DNA from: an uncultured Actinomyces sp.
GTDB taxonomy: Bacteria; Actinomycetota; Actinomycetes; Actinomycetales; Actinomycetaceae
Length of the DNA: 47,234 nucleotides
Direction of reading: 5' to 3'
Assembly (NCBI GenBank): GCA_946998115.1
Contig: CAMPYB010000007.1
Location: forward strand, 1-47,234
Below the pieces are notes generated by a model that worked only from the letters and a program-made list of their open reading frames with translations, was not told where the DNA came from and searched no databases. The position numbers and the translations under genes are program-made. Position 1 is the first letter of the stretch. Every line of letters begins with the position of its first letter. This document shows positions 8,253-18,213 of this stretch, in pieces.

Positions 8253-8278
8253 AACAATAAATTTAACTAAAAAATTCC
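8253..8278 (-). promoter_or_regulatory. SigR-dependent (autoregulatory) promoter of sigR
   Basis: On the minus strand the sequence is GGAAT (8278-8274), an 18-base spacer, then GTT (8255-8253). This matches the SigR/SigH consensus GGAAT-N18/19-GTT exactly. The GTT ends 32 bases before the sigR start codon, allowing a leader of roughly 25 bases. It implies positive autoregulation, as known for Streptomyces sigR. No experimental start site is available here. Confidence 0.78.
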
Positions 8279-8492
8279 AACAATATTACTCAAACCTAAA
8301 AATATATGAATTTAGTAAAAATAATAAAAAATAAAATACATATTTTTTGTAAAAATTATTTTAGAAAAAAAATAAATTACTGTATTTATCAATATTCAAT
8401 AACATTAATAGACTATTGTAGTAAAAAAATTTTATAATTATCGAGTTTGAAAATATGTATAATCAAAATAAAAAGATAGACATGAAATAAAA

Positions 8493-9491
8493 ATGATTAC
8501 CTATGACGGCTATGATAAAGCAAGAGTAAAAACCAGAGATAAAAAACCAACTCGACCACGAACTAAAATTCGTCCAAAATATGAAAACGCAAAAGATTAC
8601 ATCGTCATAGGAATAGACAGAGGCAGATACAAACTAGTTTCATTTTACAATAACACTCCAGCAATTATAGCTGTGAAAGCGAAACAACTGCCCAGAAAAT
8701 CTATAGTAATAGGTGATAAAGTGGCTGCAACTGGAGATTTATCCGGCAAAAAAGACACTTTAGCTCGAATAGTTAAAATACATGAACGCACAAATCAACT
8801 CATGCGTAGTAGTGATGAAAAAAATCGTGAAAAAGTAATAGTAGCAAATGCTTCGACAATGGTTATTGTTGTAGCTTTAAGTAATCCTGAACCCAAAATA
8901 GGAATGATAGATAGATGTCTTGTAGCCGCATATAACGCTAATATGAAACCCATATTATGCTTGACGAAATCCGATTTAGCTCCTTGTGATGAGCTAATAG
9001 ATTTTTATAAGCCATTAGGAATTGAAATATACGTTACTAGTAAGCATGATAATAACGTGAATGGAATTGATTGTATTCAAAAACGGCTAGCAAAAGAAAT
9101 TAGTGTTTTTATCGGACATTCCGGCGTAGGCAAATCTACTTTGATTAATGCTTTAATTCCTGACGCTAATCGCGACACTGGTTGTGTTAATTCTGTAACA
9201 GGCAAAGGCAGGCACACTTCAACTTCAACAGTTGCTTTTGCTATGCCAAACGGCGGTTGGGTTATTGACACTCCTGGTGTTAGAGCATTTGGATTAGCGC
9301 ATTTGAGCGTAAAAAATGTTATAGGAGCTTTTGATGACCTATCAGAAATGATCGAAAACTGCCCTAAAGGATGCAAACATACTGTAAACGAAGATTCTTG
9401 CTTTTTAAATAATAATGAAATAGTTTTAGACGAAAAAATACAAAAAAGAATAGCTTCTTTACGCAGGATTTTATCAACTAAAGATTCATAG
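8493..9491 (+). CDS. rsgA: Small-ribosomal-subunit biogenesis GTPase RsgA
   Basis: RsgA is a circularly permuted GTPase that checks late maturation of the 30S subunit. The permuted order of motifs is visible. After an OB-fold (about 35-105), G4 is TKSD at 158-161, G1 is the P-loop GHSGVGKST at 208-216, and G3 is DTPG at 249-252. The C-terminal zinc knuckle has Cys290, Cys294, His296 and Cys303. Length (332 residues) is normal. It is divergent from sigR, an arrangement shared with other actinobacteria. No strong ribosome-binding site precedes the ATG. Confidence 0.95.
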   Translation: MITYDGYDKARVKTRDKKPTRPRTKIRPKYENAKDYIVIGIDRGRYKLVSFYNNTPAIIAVKAKQLPRKSIVIGDKVAATGDLSGKKDTLARIVKIHERTNQLMRSSDEKNREKVIVANASTMVIVVALSNPEPKIGMIDRCLVAAYNANMKPILCLTKSDLAPCDELIDFYKPLGIEIYVTSKHDNNVNGIDCIQKRLAKEISVFIGHSGVGKSTLINALIPDANRDTGCVNSVTGKGRHTSTSTVAFAMPNGGWVIDTPGVRAFGLAHLSVKNVIGAFDDLSEMIENCPKGCKHTVNEDSCFLNNNEIVLDEKIQKRIASLRRILSTKDS

Positions 9492-9600
9492 CAAATCATT
9501 TATAAAAATCACATTTCACAAAAATTCACGAAAATATTTAACAATACTAGTATCATGTTAATATTCAATGTTTTATTGCAAGAAAGAGTTTTGGAAAAAT

Positions 9601-10923
9601 ATGGAATTTATAATAATAGGACTACTCGTATTAATAATAATTTTGCTAGTAATTTTACTTATTTCAATTACTAAAAATAAATCCAATTACACATTTTTAA
9701 TAAATAACATACAAGATTTAGTATTATCTGCACAAAATAAAGACAAAGAAAACATATCACAGTTATTAGAAATATATTCAAGTGCACAAAATAACAATTT
9801 AGAAAATCTGCAAAATATGCAAAATTCAAGTTTTATTAATTTCCAAAACACTCTTTCATCTAATCAACAATTATTGTACAAAATCGTTAGAGATTCGCTA
9901 GGTAAAATAGATAAAAATTTAGATTTATCATCCAAAAATACAAATTTCTCACTCGAAAATATGAGAAAAACAATAGAAGAAAAATTAAGCAAAATACAAT
10001 CAGAAAATACACAAAAATTAGAAGAAATTCGTATTACAGTTGGAGATAAACTACAAAAAACTTTAGAAGAACGCTTAACACAATCATTTGCTAATGTAAG
10101 CGACAATTTAGAAAAAGTATATAAAGGCTTAGGCGAAATGCAAGCATTAGCTAACGGAGTTGGAGATTTGAAAAAAGCATTATCAAATATAAGATCAAGA
10201 GGTAATTTAGGCGAATTTCAGCTTGCAGCAATTTTACAAGAAGTACTTTCACCAACACAATATGATACTGAAGTACATGTTATGCCAAGGAGCAGTTTAA
10301 AAGTTGATTTTGCCATAAAATTACCAGCAGATGACGACAGTTTCATATATTTACCTATAGATTCTAAATTCCCAGCTGATAAATATCATGATTTACTAGA
10401 TGCATATGAACAAGGCAATAACGAAAAAATAAAAGAAAAAACAAAATCTTTACGCGAAGCTGTTGATAAAGCCGCTAAAAATATTCACGATAAATATATT
10501 CGCCCTCCATACACTACTAATTTTGCGATAATGTTTTTACCATTTGAAGGTCTTTACGCTGAAATAGTCAAAATAGGAATGGTTGAAATTCTTCAACGAA
10601 AATACAACGTTAATATCGCAGGTCCAACTACTATTGCGGCGTTTTTGAACAGTTTACAAATGGGATTTCGCACTTTGGCTATACAAAAACGTTCAGCTGA
10701 AGTTTGGAAAATTTTATCAGCTGTAAAAACTGAGTTTAATAAATTTGATAAAGTTTTAGAAGATACTTTAAAGAAGATGAATACTGCACAAAATAATCTT
10801 TCAGAACTTATAGGTAAACGCACAAATCAGATCAAACGCAAACTAAAAGATGTAACTGTTTTAGAAAATAATGAAGAAACAAGTGAGATATTGCAATTAG
10901 AAAATACAGACGAATCAATATAA
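9601..10923 (+). CDS. rmuC: DNA recombination protein RmuC family
   Basis: RmuC-family proteins are linked to limiting rearrangements at inverted repeats and have a PD-(D/E)XK-like nuclease fold. The order here is an N-terminal membrane segment (about residues 3-22), a long coiled coil (about 25-190) and the RmuC domain (about 195-400). The domain includes RGNLGEFQLAAILQEV and YLPIDSKFPADKY, which carries the acidic and lysine positions expected of the fold. The frame also contains an ATG at 9568, but that would place 11 polar residues before the membrane segment. The ATG at 9601, nine bases after GGA, starts directly at it and gives 440 residues. It ends nine bases from the convergent holA stop. 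Confidence 0.9.
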   Translation: MEFIIIGLLVLIIILLVILLISITKNKSNYTFLINNIQDLVLSAQNKDKENISQLLEIYSSAQNNNLENLQNMQNSSFINFQNTLSSNQQLLYKIVRDSLGKIDKNLDLSSKNTNFSLENMRKTIEEKLSKIQSENTQKLEEIRITVGDKLQKTLEERLTQSFANVSDNLEKVYKGLGEMQALANGVGDLKKALSNIRSRGNLGEFQLAAILQEVLSPTQYDTEVHVMPRSSLKVDFAIKLPADDDSFIYLPIDSKFPADKYHDLLDAYEQGNNEKIKEKTKSLREAVDKAAKNIHDKYIRPPYTTNFAIMFLPFEGLYAEIVKIGMVEILQRKYNVNIAGPTTIAAFLNSLQMGFRTLAIQKRSAEVWKILSAVKTEFNKFDKVLEDTLKKMNTAQNNLSELIGKRTNQIKRKLKDVTVLENNEETSEILQLENTDESI

Positions 10924-10932
10924 TACATTTAC

Positions 10933-11898
10933 TTATATTAATCTGCACAACTGTATTACAGCTTTTTCTAACGCGTAATGCACATTTTTGCTTCCGCCTT
11001 TAACTTGATAGTCTAGTTCTGCAACTATATTTATAGCCTTACTCATAGCTTTTTCGTCCCATAATCTAGCTATATGTGATAGTTTATCAACTTGCCAAGG
11101 CGCCATTGCAATATCTTTCGGAGTCATATTTTTCATTCGCATACCATTCACTTTTATTATGGAACGTATTTTTCCAGCAATAGCAGCATTTATCAGCACA
11201 GGTTGTAGTCCATTCAACAACGCATGTCTCAACAACAATAAAGCTTTTTGAACATTTCCTTTTGCTATTTCATCAGCAATAGCAAATTGCGATATATCAA
11301 GCCTGCCTGCATAATACTTGTTAACATCTTCAAGTGTTATTTCTCCTTCAACATCACAAATAAGTTGGTTTGTAGCTGATACTAGATTTTCAAAATCTGC
11401 ACCTAAAGCATCTACAAGAGCTTTATTCGCCTGTGAACTAATCTTTCTACCTGCTATTTTTACTTCATTTTGTATGAAATCAAATTTTTCTTTAGGATAT
11501 TTCAAAGGGTCACATTTTATTATCGGCATCGATTTTTTCTTTATAGTATCTAAAAATTTCTTACCTTTAGTACCACTTGTGTACTGTAAAATAAAATAAA
11601 TGTCATTCTGCATATTATTTACATACTCAAGTAAATCTACAAATAATTCGTCAGTCCCCGTCTGTAACTGTTCAATTAGTATAAGTTTTTCTGTAGAAAA
11701 TAGTGATGGAGAAATATATAAATATAAATCTCCTTTTTTATAAAGTTTAGGATCTATATTAATTATTTCAGCTTCTGGATTATTTGCTAAAAGTAGTTTT
11801 TTTAATCTTTTAATAGCTCTTGAAGAAAATACGCTCTCTGTGCCTTTAAGCAATACAATTGGTGCTAATTCTGCGTTATTCCAATTTTTATCAGACAT
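10933..11898 (-). CDS. holA: DNA polymerase III subunit delta (clamp loader)
   Basis: HolA is the delta subunit that opens the beta sliding clamp. The sequence has the typical AAA+-like layout without a working P-loop. An N-terminal VLLKGTESVFSSRAI leads into LSPSLFSTEKLILIEQ-type clamp-binding elements, and the C-terminal helical domain ends with YALEKAVIQLCRLI. At 321 residues it is of normal length. A GAGGAAAA precedes the ATG. The order leuS-comEA-comEC-holA is a conserved actinobacterial neighbourhood and supports the assignment. Confidence 0.92.
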   Translation of the reverse strand: MSDKNWNNAELAPIVLLKGTESVFSSRAIKRLKKLLLANNPEAEIINIDPKLYKKGDLYLYISPSLFSTEKLILIEQLQTGTDELFVDLLEYVNNMQNDIYFILQYTSGTKGKKFLDTIKKKSMPIIKCDPLKYPKEKFDFIQNEVKIAGRKISSQANKALVDALGADFENLVSATNQLICDVEGEITLEDVNKYYAGRLDISQFAIADEIAKGNVQKALLLLRHALLNGLQPVLINAAIAGKIRSIIKVNGMRMKNMTPKDIAMAPWQVDKLSHIARLWDEKAMSKAINIVAELDYQVKGGSKNVHYALEKAVIQLCRLI

Positions 11899-11993
11899 TT
11901 TTCCTCATCCTAAACTATATGTAACATTTAATCTGTGCATATTATAACGCAACTGTTAAGCTCGCATTTGAAAATATAACTAAACATACATAT

Positions 11994-13673
11994 TTATTTT
12001 AAAAGCTTCTTTAAATATAAAACCCAAATTACAAAAACAATAGTAGCAATAAATACAAAACTAGAATATACACCACTACCCCATTCTACTAGCATATAAG
12101 GAATAGAACTTATACTTTCGATAAATATACCTAGAATATATGCAAAAACAGACGCTAAAATATATGAATATACAGATATAAAATATGGTAATATTCCAAT
12201 AAGAAGCCCAGCTACAGTGATAATAGCAACAAAAGGTGTAATTATAAGATTAACTAGTATGCTGATAATTGATATTTTAGGATAAAATAGCAAAATTATA
12301 GGCATAGTGAATATTTGCGCAAAGAAGCTTCCCCCAATAGCCATAAACATGGATTTATTCAAAGCCATATTTTTTATAAATATTCTTGTAAATAAAATTA
12401 TTCCCAAAGTCGCAAATGAAGATAGTAGAAAAGAAATATTTACAGAATTTAAAGGATTTTCAAGCAAAAATCCCATAAATACAAAACTAAAAACATTAAA
12501 GCTATTCTTATTATGTTTACTAATAAAAATGCTTAAAGTTATTACAGACATACTTACGCTTCTAATAACAGGTGGCGCAGGTCCGATTAGAATAATAAAA
12601 AATAAATGAACGATTAATATTAAAAACACTCGTTTCTTTTTTTCAATAAACGAAAATAAAAAATTAATAAATACTGTCACTATAGCTAAATGAGATCCTG
12701 ACACACTGAGCAGATGTAAAGTTGAAGTTTCTCTCATTTTTTCTTTCAATTCATCATCTACATATTTTGTATCACCAATGCTCATTCCCAATATTAAAGA
12801 ATCATATCTACGATTCAAATTAATAGCATTGTATATGCGTCTTCTAATTATTTGACCAAATTTCCAAATACAATTAGCTTTCTTTATAAGAAAAACATTA
12901 TTAATAAAAAAATTAATTGCATTCATATTTTTAGATTTTAAAATATTGTTTTTTGAAGGTAATAATGTCAGTATATTATTTTGCTTATAAAAATCACCAA
13001 TTTTAAATTTGGCTTTAAAAACCACTAAACTGCTTGGAATTAAAACATTTTCAAGTTTTTGCATATTCAAATTATGTTTTATTGTGTTACTTACATTTTT
13101 TAAAACATTATTATCAGATGTAAAATTAAAATTATTAACATATAAATTAGCATTAAATTTTTCAATATTTTTTAAAACATGAGCACTTTGTCCCACAGAC
13201 ATAATTTCAACATTTATACCAATAGTTTTATTTGCTTTATATGGATAATTTAAAATTTTTCCTAAAAAATAGCACCCACTTGCACAATTCACAATAGTCG
13301 CATTATTGTTATACTTATGACTTTTAGTATTTAAAATATTAGATATTTTCAAAAAATTATTATATTGCAACATCAAATTTACACTTGCAAAAAAACATAA
13401 TATAAATATCAATGCTATCCAATAAGCAAAATTTCCCTGAAATCTATCAGCATGAAAACTATAACCATATTTTTCTCTAAAAATTATATATAAAACATAC
13501 ACTAAACTAATCAAAACAAATAGCAATACAATACATAATATCGCACGAATATATTCAATTAAAAAAATACTTAAAACACAGAACAAACATAAGATAATAC
13601 TTGGTAATAATATTCTTAAATCATATATTTTCCTATCTAAATATTTATGTTTCATATCATAAACCAATCTCAT
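11994..13673 (-). CDS. comEC: ComEC/Rec2-family DNA-uptake channel, short form
   Basis: ComEC forms the inner-membrane channel that takes up single-stranded DNA in natural transformation. The N-terminal soluble region (about residues 110-260) is followed by the competence domain with many membrane segments (about 300-555) and its hallmark MRETSTLHLLSVSGSHL. At 559 residues it ends right after the membrane domain and lacks the C-terminal metallo-beta-lactamase domain present in longer ComEC proteins. The start ATG at 13671-13673 overlaps the end of comEA; another ATG at 13653-13655, two bases past the comEA stop, is also possible. Extreme A/T codon use is visible, as in its neighbours. Confidence 0.92.
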   Translation of the reverse strand: MRLVYDMKHKYLDRKIYDLRILLPSIILCLFCVLSIFLIEYIRAILCIVLLFVLISLVYVLYIIFREKYGYSFHADRFQGNFAYWIALIFILCFFASVNLMLQYNNFLKISNILNTKSHKYNNNATIVNCASGCYFLGKILNYPYKANKTIGINVEIMSVGQSAHVLKNIEKFNANLYVNNFNFTSDNNVLKNVSNTIKHNLNMQKLENVLIPSSLVVFKAKFKIGDFYKQNNILTLLPSKNNILKSKNMNAINFFINNVFLIKKANCIWKFGQIIRRRIYNAINLNRRYDSLILGMSIGDTKYVDDELKEKMRETSTLHLLSVSGSHLAIVTVFINFLFSFIEKKKRVFLILIVHLFFIILIGPAPPVIRSVSMSVITLSIFISKHNKNSFNVFSFVFMGFLLENPLNSVNISFLLSSFATLGIILFTRIFIKNMALNKSMFMAIGGSFFAQIFTMPIILLFYPKISIISILVNLIITPFVAIITVAGLLIGILPYFISVYSYILASVFAYILGIFIESISSIPYMLVEWGSGVYSSFVFIATIVFVIWVLYLKKLLK

Positions 13674-14295
13674 CTTTTATCTTTTCATATAAACCATCAC
13701 CAATTCCTTTCACTTGTTTAATCTGTTCAATATTTTTAAAAGGACCACTCTTACTTCTATATGAAATAATTCTTTCGGCAATTTTATCGCCAATACCATT
13801 TAAAGTTTTAAGTTGTTCTTTACTAGCATTATTTATAGAAATCTTTCCACTATTTTGTCCGATATCAGCATTATCATTTTGCATATTTATACTAGAATTT
13901 TTACTGTTTATATTATTAAAAATAAATTTATCGCCATCTTTGACTTTCACAGCTAAATTATGTTCCAACAAATCAGCATTTTCATTTGTACCTCCAACTT
14001 TATTCACACATTCAAAAAGTCTTGCTCCTTTTTTTACTTTCACTACACCAGGATTTTTGACTTCACCAGCTATATAAACGTAAATATTATTATTTTTATT
14101 TATTTCTTTATCCGCTCGAGGTTTATCTAAAAAGTTTTTCTCTAGATTATCGCCTTTTAAAACAACACTATCTTCTGTACCCAAAATAAAATAATTAATA
14201 GCATACACGCTTATAATAAAAGTTATTATTGCGCATATTAAAACAAAGAAACTTTGTTTATTAGGAAAAAGTTTAAAAAAAGTTTTCATTTTCAT
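13657..14295 (-). CDS. comEA: ComEA-family DNA-binding competence protein
   Basis: ComEA binds double-stranded DNA outside the membrane and passes it to ComEC. The 212-residue protein has an N-terminal membrane anchor (about 14-36), an SLBB-like domain with VYIAGEVKNPGVVKV (about 68-125) and a C-terminal pair of helix-hairpin-helix motifs (about 152-212, with LNGIGDKIAERII and VKGIGDGLYEKI). All expected parts are present. It overlaps the start of comEC, so the two are co-translated. The genes for the transformation pilus are not in this window. Confidence 0.93.
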   Translation of the reverse strand: MKMKTFFKLFPNKQSFFVLICAIITFIISVYAINYFILGTEDSVVLKGDNLEKNFLDKPRADKEINKNNNIYVYIAGEVKNPGVVKVKKGARLFECVNKVGGTNENADLLEHNLAVKVKDGDKFIFNNINSKNSSINMQNDNADIGQNSGKISINNASKEQLKTLNGIGDKIAERIISYRSKSGPFKNIEQIKQVKGIGDGLYEKIKDEIGL

Positions 14296-14345
14296 AAATT
14301 AAATTTACAAAAAATATAATATAAAAAAATAAATATTTTATAAAA

Positions 14346-14354
14346 TGTGGATAA
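14346..14354. promoter_or_regulatory. Perfect DnaA-box sequence in the leuS-comEA gap
   Basis: TGTGGATAA is the exact complement of the DnaA consensus TTATCCACA. It stands alone between leuS and comEA, so it is not an origin. It could be a regulatory or titration site, or chance in AT-rich DNA. Confidence 0.3.
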
Positions 14355-14408
14355 CTATAAGTCACATATAAAAATAATTTACATACAATAAACTAAAAAA
14401 ATAAAAAA

Positions 14409-14427
14409 GGGAAGCATAAAGCTTCCC
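14409..14427 (-). terminator. Intrinsic terminator of leuS
   Basis: On the minus strand GGGAAGC, a loop of TTTAT and GCTTCCC form a perfect 7-bp stem followed by TTTTTTATTTTT. It lies 16 bases past the leuS stop and insulates leuS from comEA. Confidence 0.9.
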
Positions 14428-14443
14428 TTTCAACTTTTGTAAA

Positions 14444-17326
14444 TCATTTATTAGAAACTATATTCACTATTTTAGGTGCACGCACAATTACTTTTCTAGG
14501 TTGCATACCATTCAAATGTTTTACAACAATATTATTTCCTAAAACTAATTTTTCAAGCTCTTTAGGATCTATTGTAGGCGAAACTTGTATTTTCCCACGA
14601 AGCTTACCATCAATTTGAATTACACAAGTAACTTCTTCAGCAGTAAGTTTACTCTCATCTGCAACAGGAAAATCAGCATATACAACACTATCTTCATGAC
14701 CTAATTTTTTCCAAAGCTCTTCACAAATATGAGGAGCAACAGGTGCAACAAGTTTAACTAAAACTTCAGCAGCTTCACGAGGAACACGCTTATAAGAAGT
14801 CAAATGATTATTCAAAACTATAGCTTTAGCTATAGCTGTATTAATGCGCATATTATCATACTCTTCAGTAGCGTCAAAAACTGTTCGCGCAACAAGCCTG
14901 CTCGTTTTTTCATCCATCGGCTCATCACTTACAATTAACGCACCAGTGGATTCATCAACAACATTTCTCCATAGCCTTTGAAGAAAACGCTGTGCACCAA
15001 CAACAGCTCTAGTGTCCCAAGGGCGAGAAATATCTAATGGTCCCATTGACATTTCATAAATCCTGAAAGTATCAGCACCATACTTATTACACATATCATC
15101 CGGAGTAATAATATTTTTTAAAGACTTGCCCATTTTTCCATATTCACGATTAACTTTTTCGCCTTTATAAGTAAAACCGGACTTTTCATCACCTTCTACT
15201 TCATCTGCAGGAACATATTGTCCCCTAGAATCAGTATAAGCGTAAGCTTGAATATATCCTTGATTAAATAATTTGTGGAATGGCTCACATGATGACACAT
15301 ATCCCAAATCATACAAAACTTTATGCCAAAAACGCGCATATAATAAATGCAACACAGCGTGTTCTACGCCACCGACATACAAGTCTGCACCACCTGAAAC
15401 ATTTCCATTCTTAGGCCCCATCCAATATTTTTCATTTTCATGAGACACTAATTCATCATTGTTATTAGGATCTAAATATCGCAATTCATACCAGCATGAT
15501 CCAGCCCAGTTAGGCATAGTATTTGTATCTCTATAATAAGTTTTCTTGCCATCACCCAAATCTAATTCCACTTCAACCCAATGTTTAGCTCTACCTAATG
15601 GAGGCTCAGGACTCGAGGTAGCATCTTGAGGATCAAAAGTACGTGGCAAGAAATTATCAACTTCAGGCAATGTAACTGGAAGCATTGATTCCGGCAAACA
15701 ATGCACTCTTCCTTGCTCATCGTAAACTATAGGGAAAGGTTCGCCCCAATATCTTTGACGAGAAAATAGCCAATCTCTTAAACGATAAGTAGTTGTTGCA
15801 CTACCTAATTTCTCTTTTTCCAAATAAGCTATAATTTTCGCTTTAGCTTCTTTCTTATCAAGACCATTCAAATCTATTTTTTCATTTGCAGAATTTATTA
15901 CCAATCCGTCTTGTGTCCAAGCTTGATCTTCTGGAAAATCAGAAGGCGCACTTATTGTAGGCTTTATAGGCAATTCAAATCGTAGAGCAAAATCAAAATC
16001 TCTTTCATCATGAGCTGGTACAGCCATAATCGCACCAGTACCATATCCCATCAAAACATAATCTGCAGCAAAAACTGGAATCTTGTCACCATTTACAGGA
16101 TTCACAGCATAGTATCCTGTAAACACACCAGTTTTTTGTTTTGAATCATCAGCTCTTTCAATATCAGTTTTTTTCAACACTTCTTTTCTATAACTATCCA
16201 GAGCCTCTTTAGGTGTTGCGAAACCGCCAGTCCACACCTTTTTTACAGATTCATCCCACTTTGCAGGTACATCTAAATTACCTTTTTGATCAGTCAAAAT
16301 CGGATGGTCAGGAGCTACTACCATAAAAGAAACACCAAATAATGTATCAGGTCTTGTAGTATAAACTTTTAAAGGCACTTTTTTACCATTTTTTAGCACA
16401 TTAAAAGTCACTGTCGCACCAGTAGATTTACCTATCCAATTACGTTGCATAGATCGAACTTTTTCAGGCCAATCTAAAAGATCAAGATCATCAACTAGCC
16501 TGTCAGCATAATCAGTAATCCTCATCATCCATTGTTTTAACTCAGATTTAAAAACAGGAAAATTTCCACGTTCGCTTTTACCATCACTAGTTACTTCTTC
16601 ATTAGCAAGCACTGTTCCAAGACCTGGACACCAATTTACAGGAGCGCAAGAAATATAAGCTAAACGATGATTATCAATAATGTTATTTTTTTCTTCTTCA
16701 CTTAGCTCTGCCCACTTTTTTCCATTTTCAAGTTTACGCACACCTGTTTCATATTCCGTAATTAACTCACTAATCGGACGTGCAGTACCTTTTTTGCCAT
16801 CGTGTCTTGTAGCTTCAGGATCGTAAAAAGAGTTAAATATTTTAAGGAAAATCCACTGTGTCCACTTCACATACTCATTATCAGTCGTAGATATTACTCT
16901 GCGAGCATCATGCCCAAGACCTAAACGACGAAGTTGCTTTTGCATATTAGCAATATTTTCTTCAGTCGTAATTCGTGGATGTTGTCCTGTCTGTACAGCA
17001 TATTGCTCTGCAGGTAGCCCAAAAGCGTCATAGCCTAAAGTGTGCAACACGTTTTTACCACGCATACGCTGATAACGTCCCACAACATCAGTTGCTATAT
17101 ACCCCAAAGGATGACCTACATGCAGACCTTTGCCTGACGGAAAAGGAAACATATCGAGGAGATAGAAACGTTCCTTATCCGCATTTTTACCACGCAAATT
17201 ACCCACTGGATTATCAGCATTATAAGTTCCATCTTTTTCCCACTTATTTTGCCAATATTTTTCTATTTCTTCAGCTTTTTCAACCGTGTATCGATAAGGA
17301 AATATTTCCGTATTAGATTCAGACAT
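14444..17326 (-). CDS. leuS: Leucyl-tRNA synthetase
   Basis: This class I synthetase charges tRNA-Leu. The HIGH-type motif is HVGH at residues 69-72 (GKGLHVGHPLGY). The KMSKS loop is KMGKS at 731-735 (GKMGKSLKN), a variant with Gly for Ser. The CP1 editing domain (about 255-480) includes VYTTRPDTLFGVSF and the GYGTGAIMAVPAHDERD stretch used to hydrolyse misacylated tRNA. A C-terminal anticodon-binding domain follows. At 960 residues it is the long bacterial form seen in actinobacteria. It starts an apparently single-gene unit ending in a strong terminator. No T-box leader is visible upstream. Confidence 0.97.
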   Translation of the reverse strand: MSESNTEIFPYRYTVEKAEEIEKYWQNKWEKDGTYNADNPVGNLRGKNADKERFYLLDMFPFPSGKGLHVGHPLGYIATDVVGRYQRMRGKNVLHTLGYDAFGLPAEQYAVQTGQHPRITTEENIANMQKQLRRLGLGHDARRVISTTDNEYVKWTQWIFLKIFNSFYDPEATRHDGKKGTARPISELITEYETGVRKLENGKKWAELSEEEKNNIIDNHRLAYISCAPVNWCPGLGTVLANEEVTSDGKSERGNFPVFKSELKQWMMRITDYADRLVDDLDLLDWPEKVRSMQRNWIGKSTGATVTFNVLKNGKKVPLKVYTTRPDTLFGVSFMVVAPDHPILTDQKGNLDVPAKWDESVKKVWTGGFATPKEALDSYRKEVLKKTDIERADDSKQKTGVFTGYYAVNPVNGDKIPVFAADYVLMGYGTGAIMAVPAHDERDFDFALRFELPIKPTISAPSDFPEDQAWTQDGLVINSANEKIDLNGLDKKEAKAKIIAYLEKEKLGSATTTYRLRDWLFSRQRYWGEPFPIVYDEQGRVHCLPESMLPVTLPEVDNFLPRTFDPQDATSSPEPPLGRAKHWVEVELDLGDGKKTYYRDTNTMPNWAGSCWYELRYLDPNNNDELVSHENEKYWMGPKNGNVSGGADLYVGGVEHAVLHLLYARFWHKVLYDLGYVSSCEPFHKLFNQGYIQAYAYTDSRGQYVPADEVEGDEKSGFTYKGEKVNREYGKMGKSLKNIITPDDMCNKYGADTFRIYEMSMGPLDISRPWDTRAVVGAQRFLQRLWRNVVDESTGALIVSDEPMDEKTSRLVARTVFDATEEYDNMRINTAIAKAIVLNNHLTSYKRVPREAAEVLVKLVAPVAPHICEELWKKLGHEDSVVYADFPVADESKLTAEEVTCVIQIDGKLRGKIQVSPTIDPKELEKLVLGNNIVVKHLNGMQPRKVIVRAPKIVNIVSNK

Positions 17327-17508
17327 TTTTCTCCTCTAAAATGTTATTATTTTGGACAAAATACATACAATATAAAGCTTAATTAGTGCATTATATATCC
17401 GATTTTTCACTTAATACTATTATTCTACATAAATTTTAAATTAAACTGGATGATATAACTTTAAAATACTAAAATTAGATGACGTTTATTTATTGATAAG
17501 GCGCAAGC

Positions 17509-18213
17509 ATGTGGAATAAAAAGATTTTTGCAGGATTTGATACTGAAACAACCGGCGTAGATTATTCTACTGACAAGATTGTTACTGCAGCAATAGTTTT
17601 CTATGACTATTCAACTCAAACTATACAAAAAACACAAAATTGGCTTGCAGATCCAGGAATTGAAATTTCTCATAAAGCAACTGAAGTCAACGGTATTTCT
17701 ACTGAGTATGCTCAAAAATATGGCAGACCTTTAAAAGAAGTATTAGTGGAAATAAGAAATACGCTTATAGAAGCTACAAAATCTGATATCCCTATTGTTA
17801 TTTTTAACGCTAATTTTGATTTAAGTATTTTAAATGCAAATTTGAAAGCTGAAGGATTAGAAACTATTGAAGAAATTATAGGTACAGATACGTACAACAT
17901 TATTGATCCTCTTGTGATAGATAGAGCAGTAGATAAATATAGAAAAGGCAAGCGCACATTAGAATCTATGATTCAAACATATAATCTTGAAAATAGAGCA
18001 GACTTACACGATGCACAAGTAGACACTGAAGTAATGTTAGATGTTTTAAATCAAATTTGTAAAAAATATCCACAATTACAATCTTTTGATTTAAATGAGC
18101 TATATCTCTGGCAAAAAGAAGCTTATAAAGCATGGGCAGATAATTTCAATTCTTATTTAGCTAGAACAAATCGCCCAGCAAACGTTTCAGATGTTTGGCC
18201 AGTAAAACTATAG
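17509..18213 (+). CDS. DEDDh-family 3'-5' exonuclease (DnaQ-like)
   Basis: The protein (234 residues) carries the four catalytic acids and the histidine of the DEDDh family. These are Asp11 and Glu13 in FDTET (ExoI), Asp104 in ANFD (ExoII), and His157 and Asp162 in LHDAQVD (ExoIII). There is no polymerase or BRCT domain and no clamp-binding motif that I can identify. It may therefore be a stand-alone DNA or RNA exonuclease rather than the replicative proofreading subunit. An AAGG lies seven bases before the ATG. It is divergent from leuS. Confidence 0.9.
   Translation: MWNKKIFAGFDTETTGVDYSTDKIVTAAIVFYDYSTQTIQKTQNWLADPGIEISHKATEVNGISTEYAQKYGRPLKEVLVEIRNTLIEATKSDIPIVIFNANFDLSILNANLKAEGLETIEEIIGTDTYNIIDPLVIDRAVDKYRKGKRTLESMIQTYNLENRADLHDAQVDTEVMLDVLNQICKKYPQLQSFDLNELYLWQKEAYKAWADNFNSYLARTNRPANVSDVWPVKL

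Noticed and set aside
14346..14354. Replication origin near a perfect DnaA box
   Set aside because: The box is single, and no dnaA, dnaN or cluster of boxes is present; the same holds for the one at 45934-45942.
17327..17508. T-box leader upstream of leuS
   Set aside because: No T-box sequence or specifier stem is visible and no terminator/antiterminator pair precedes the start.
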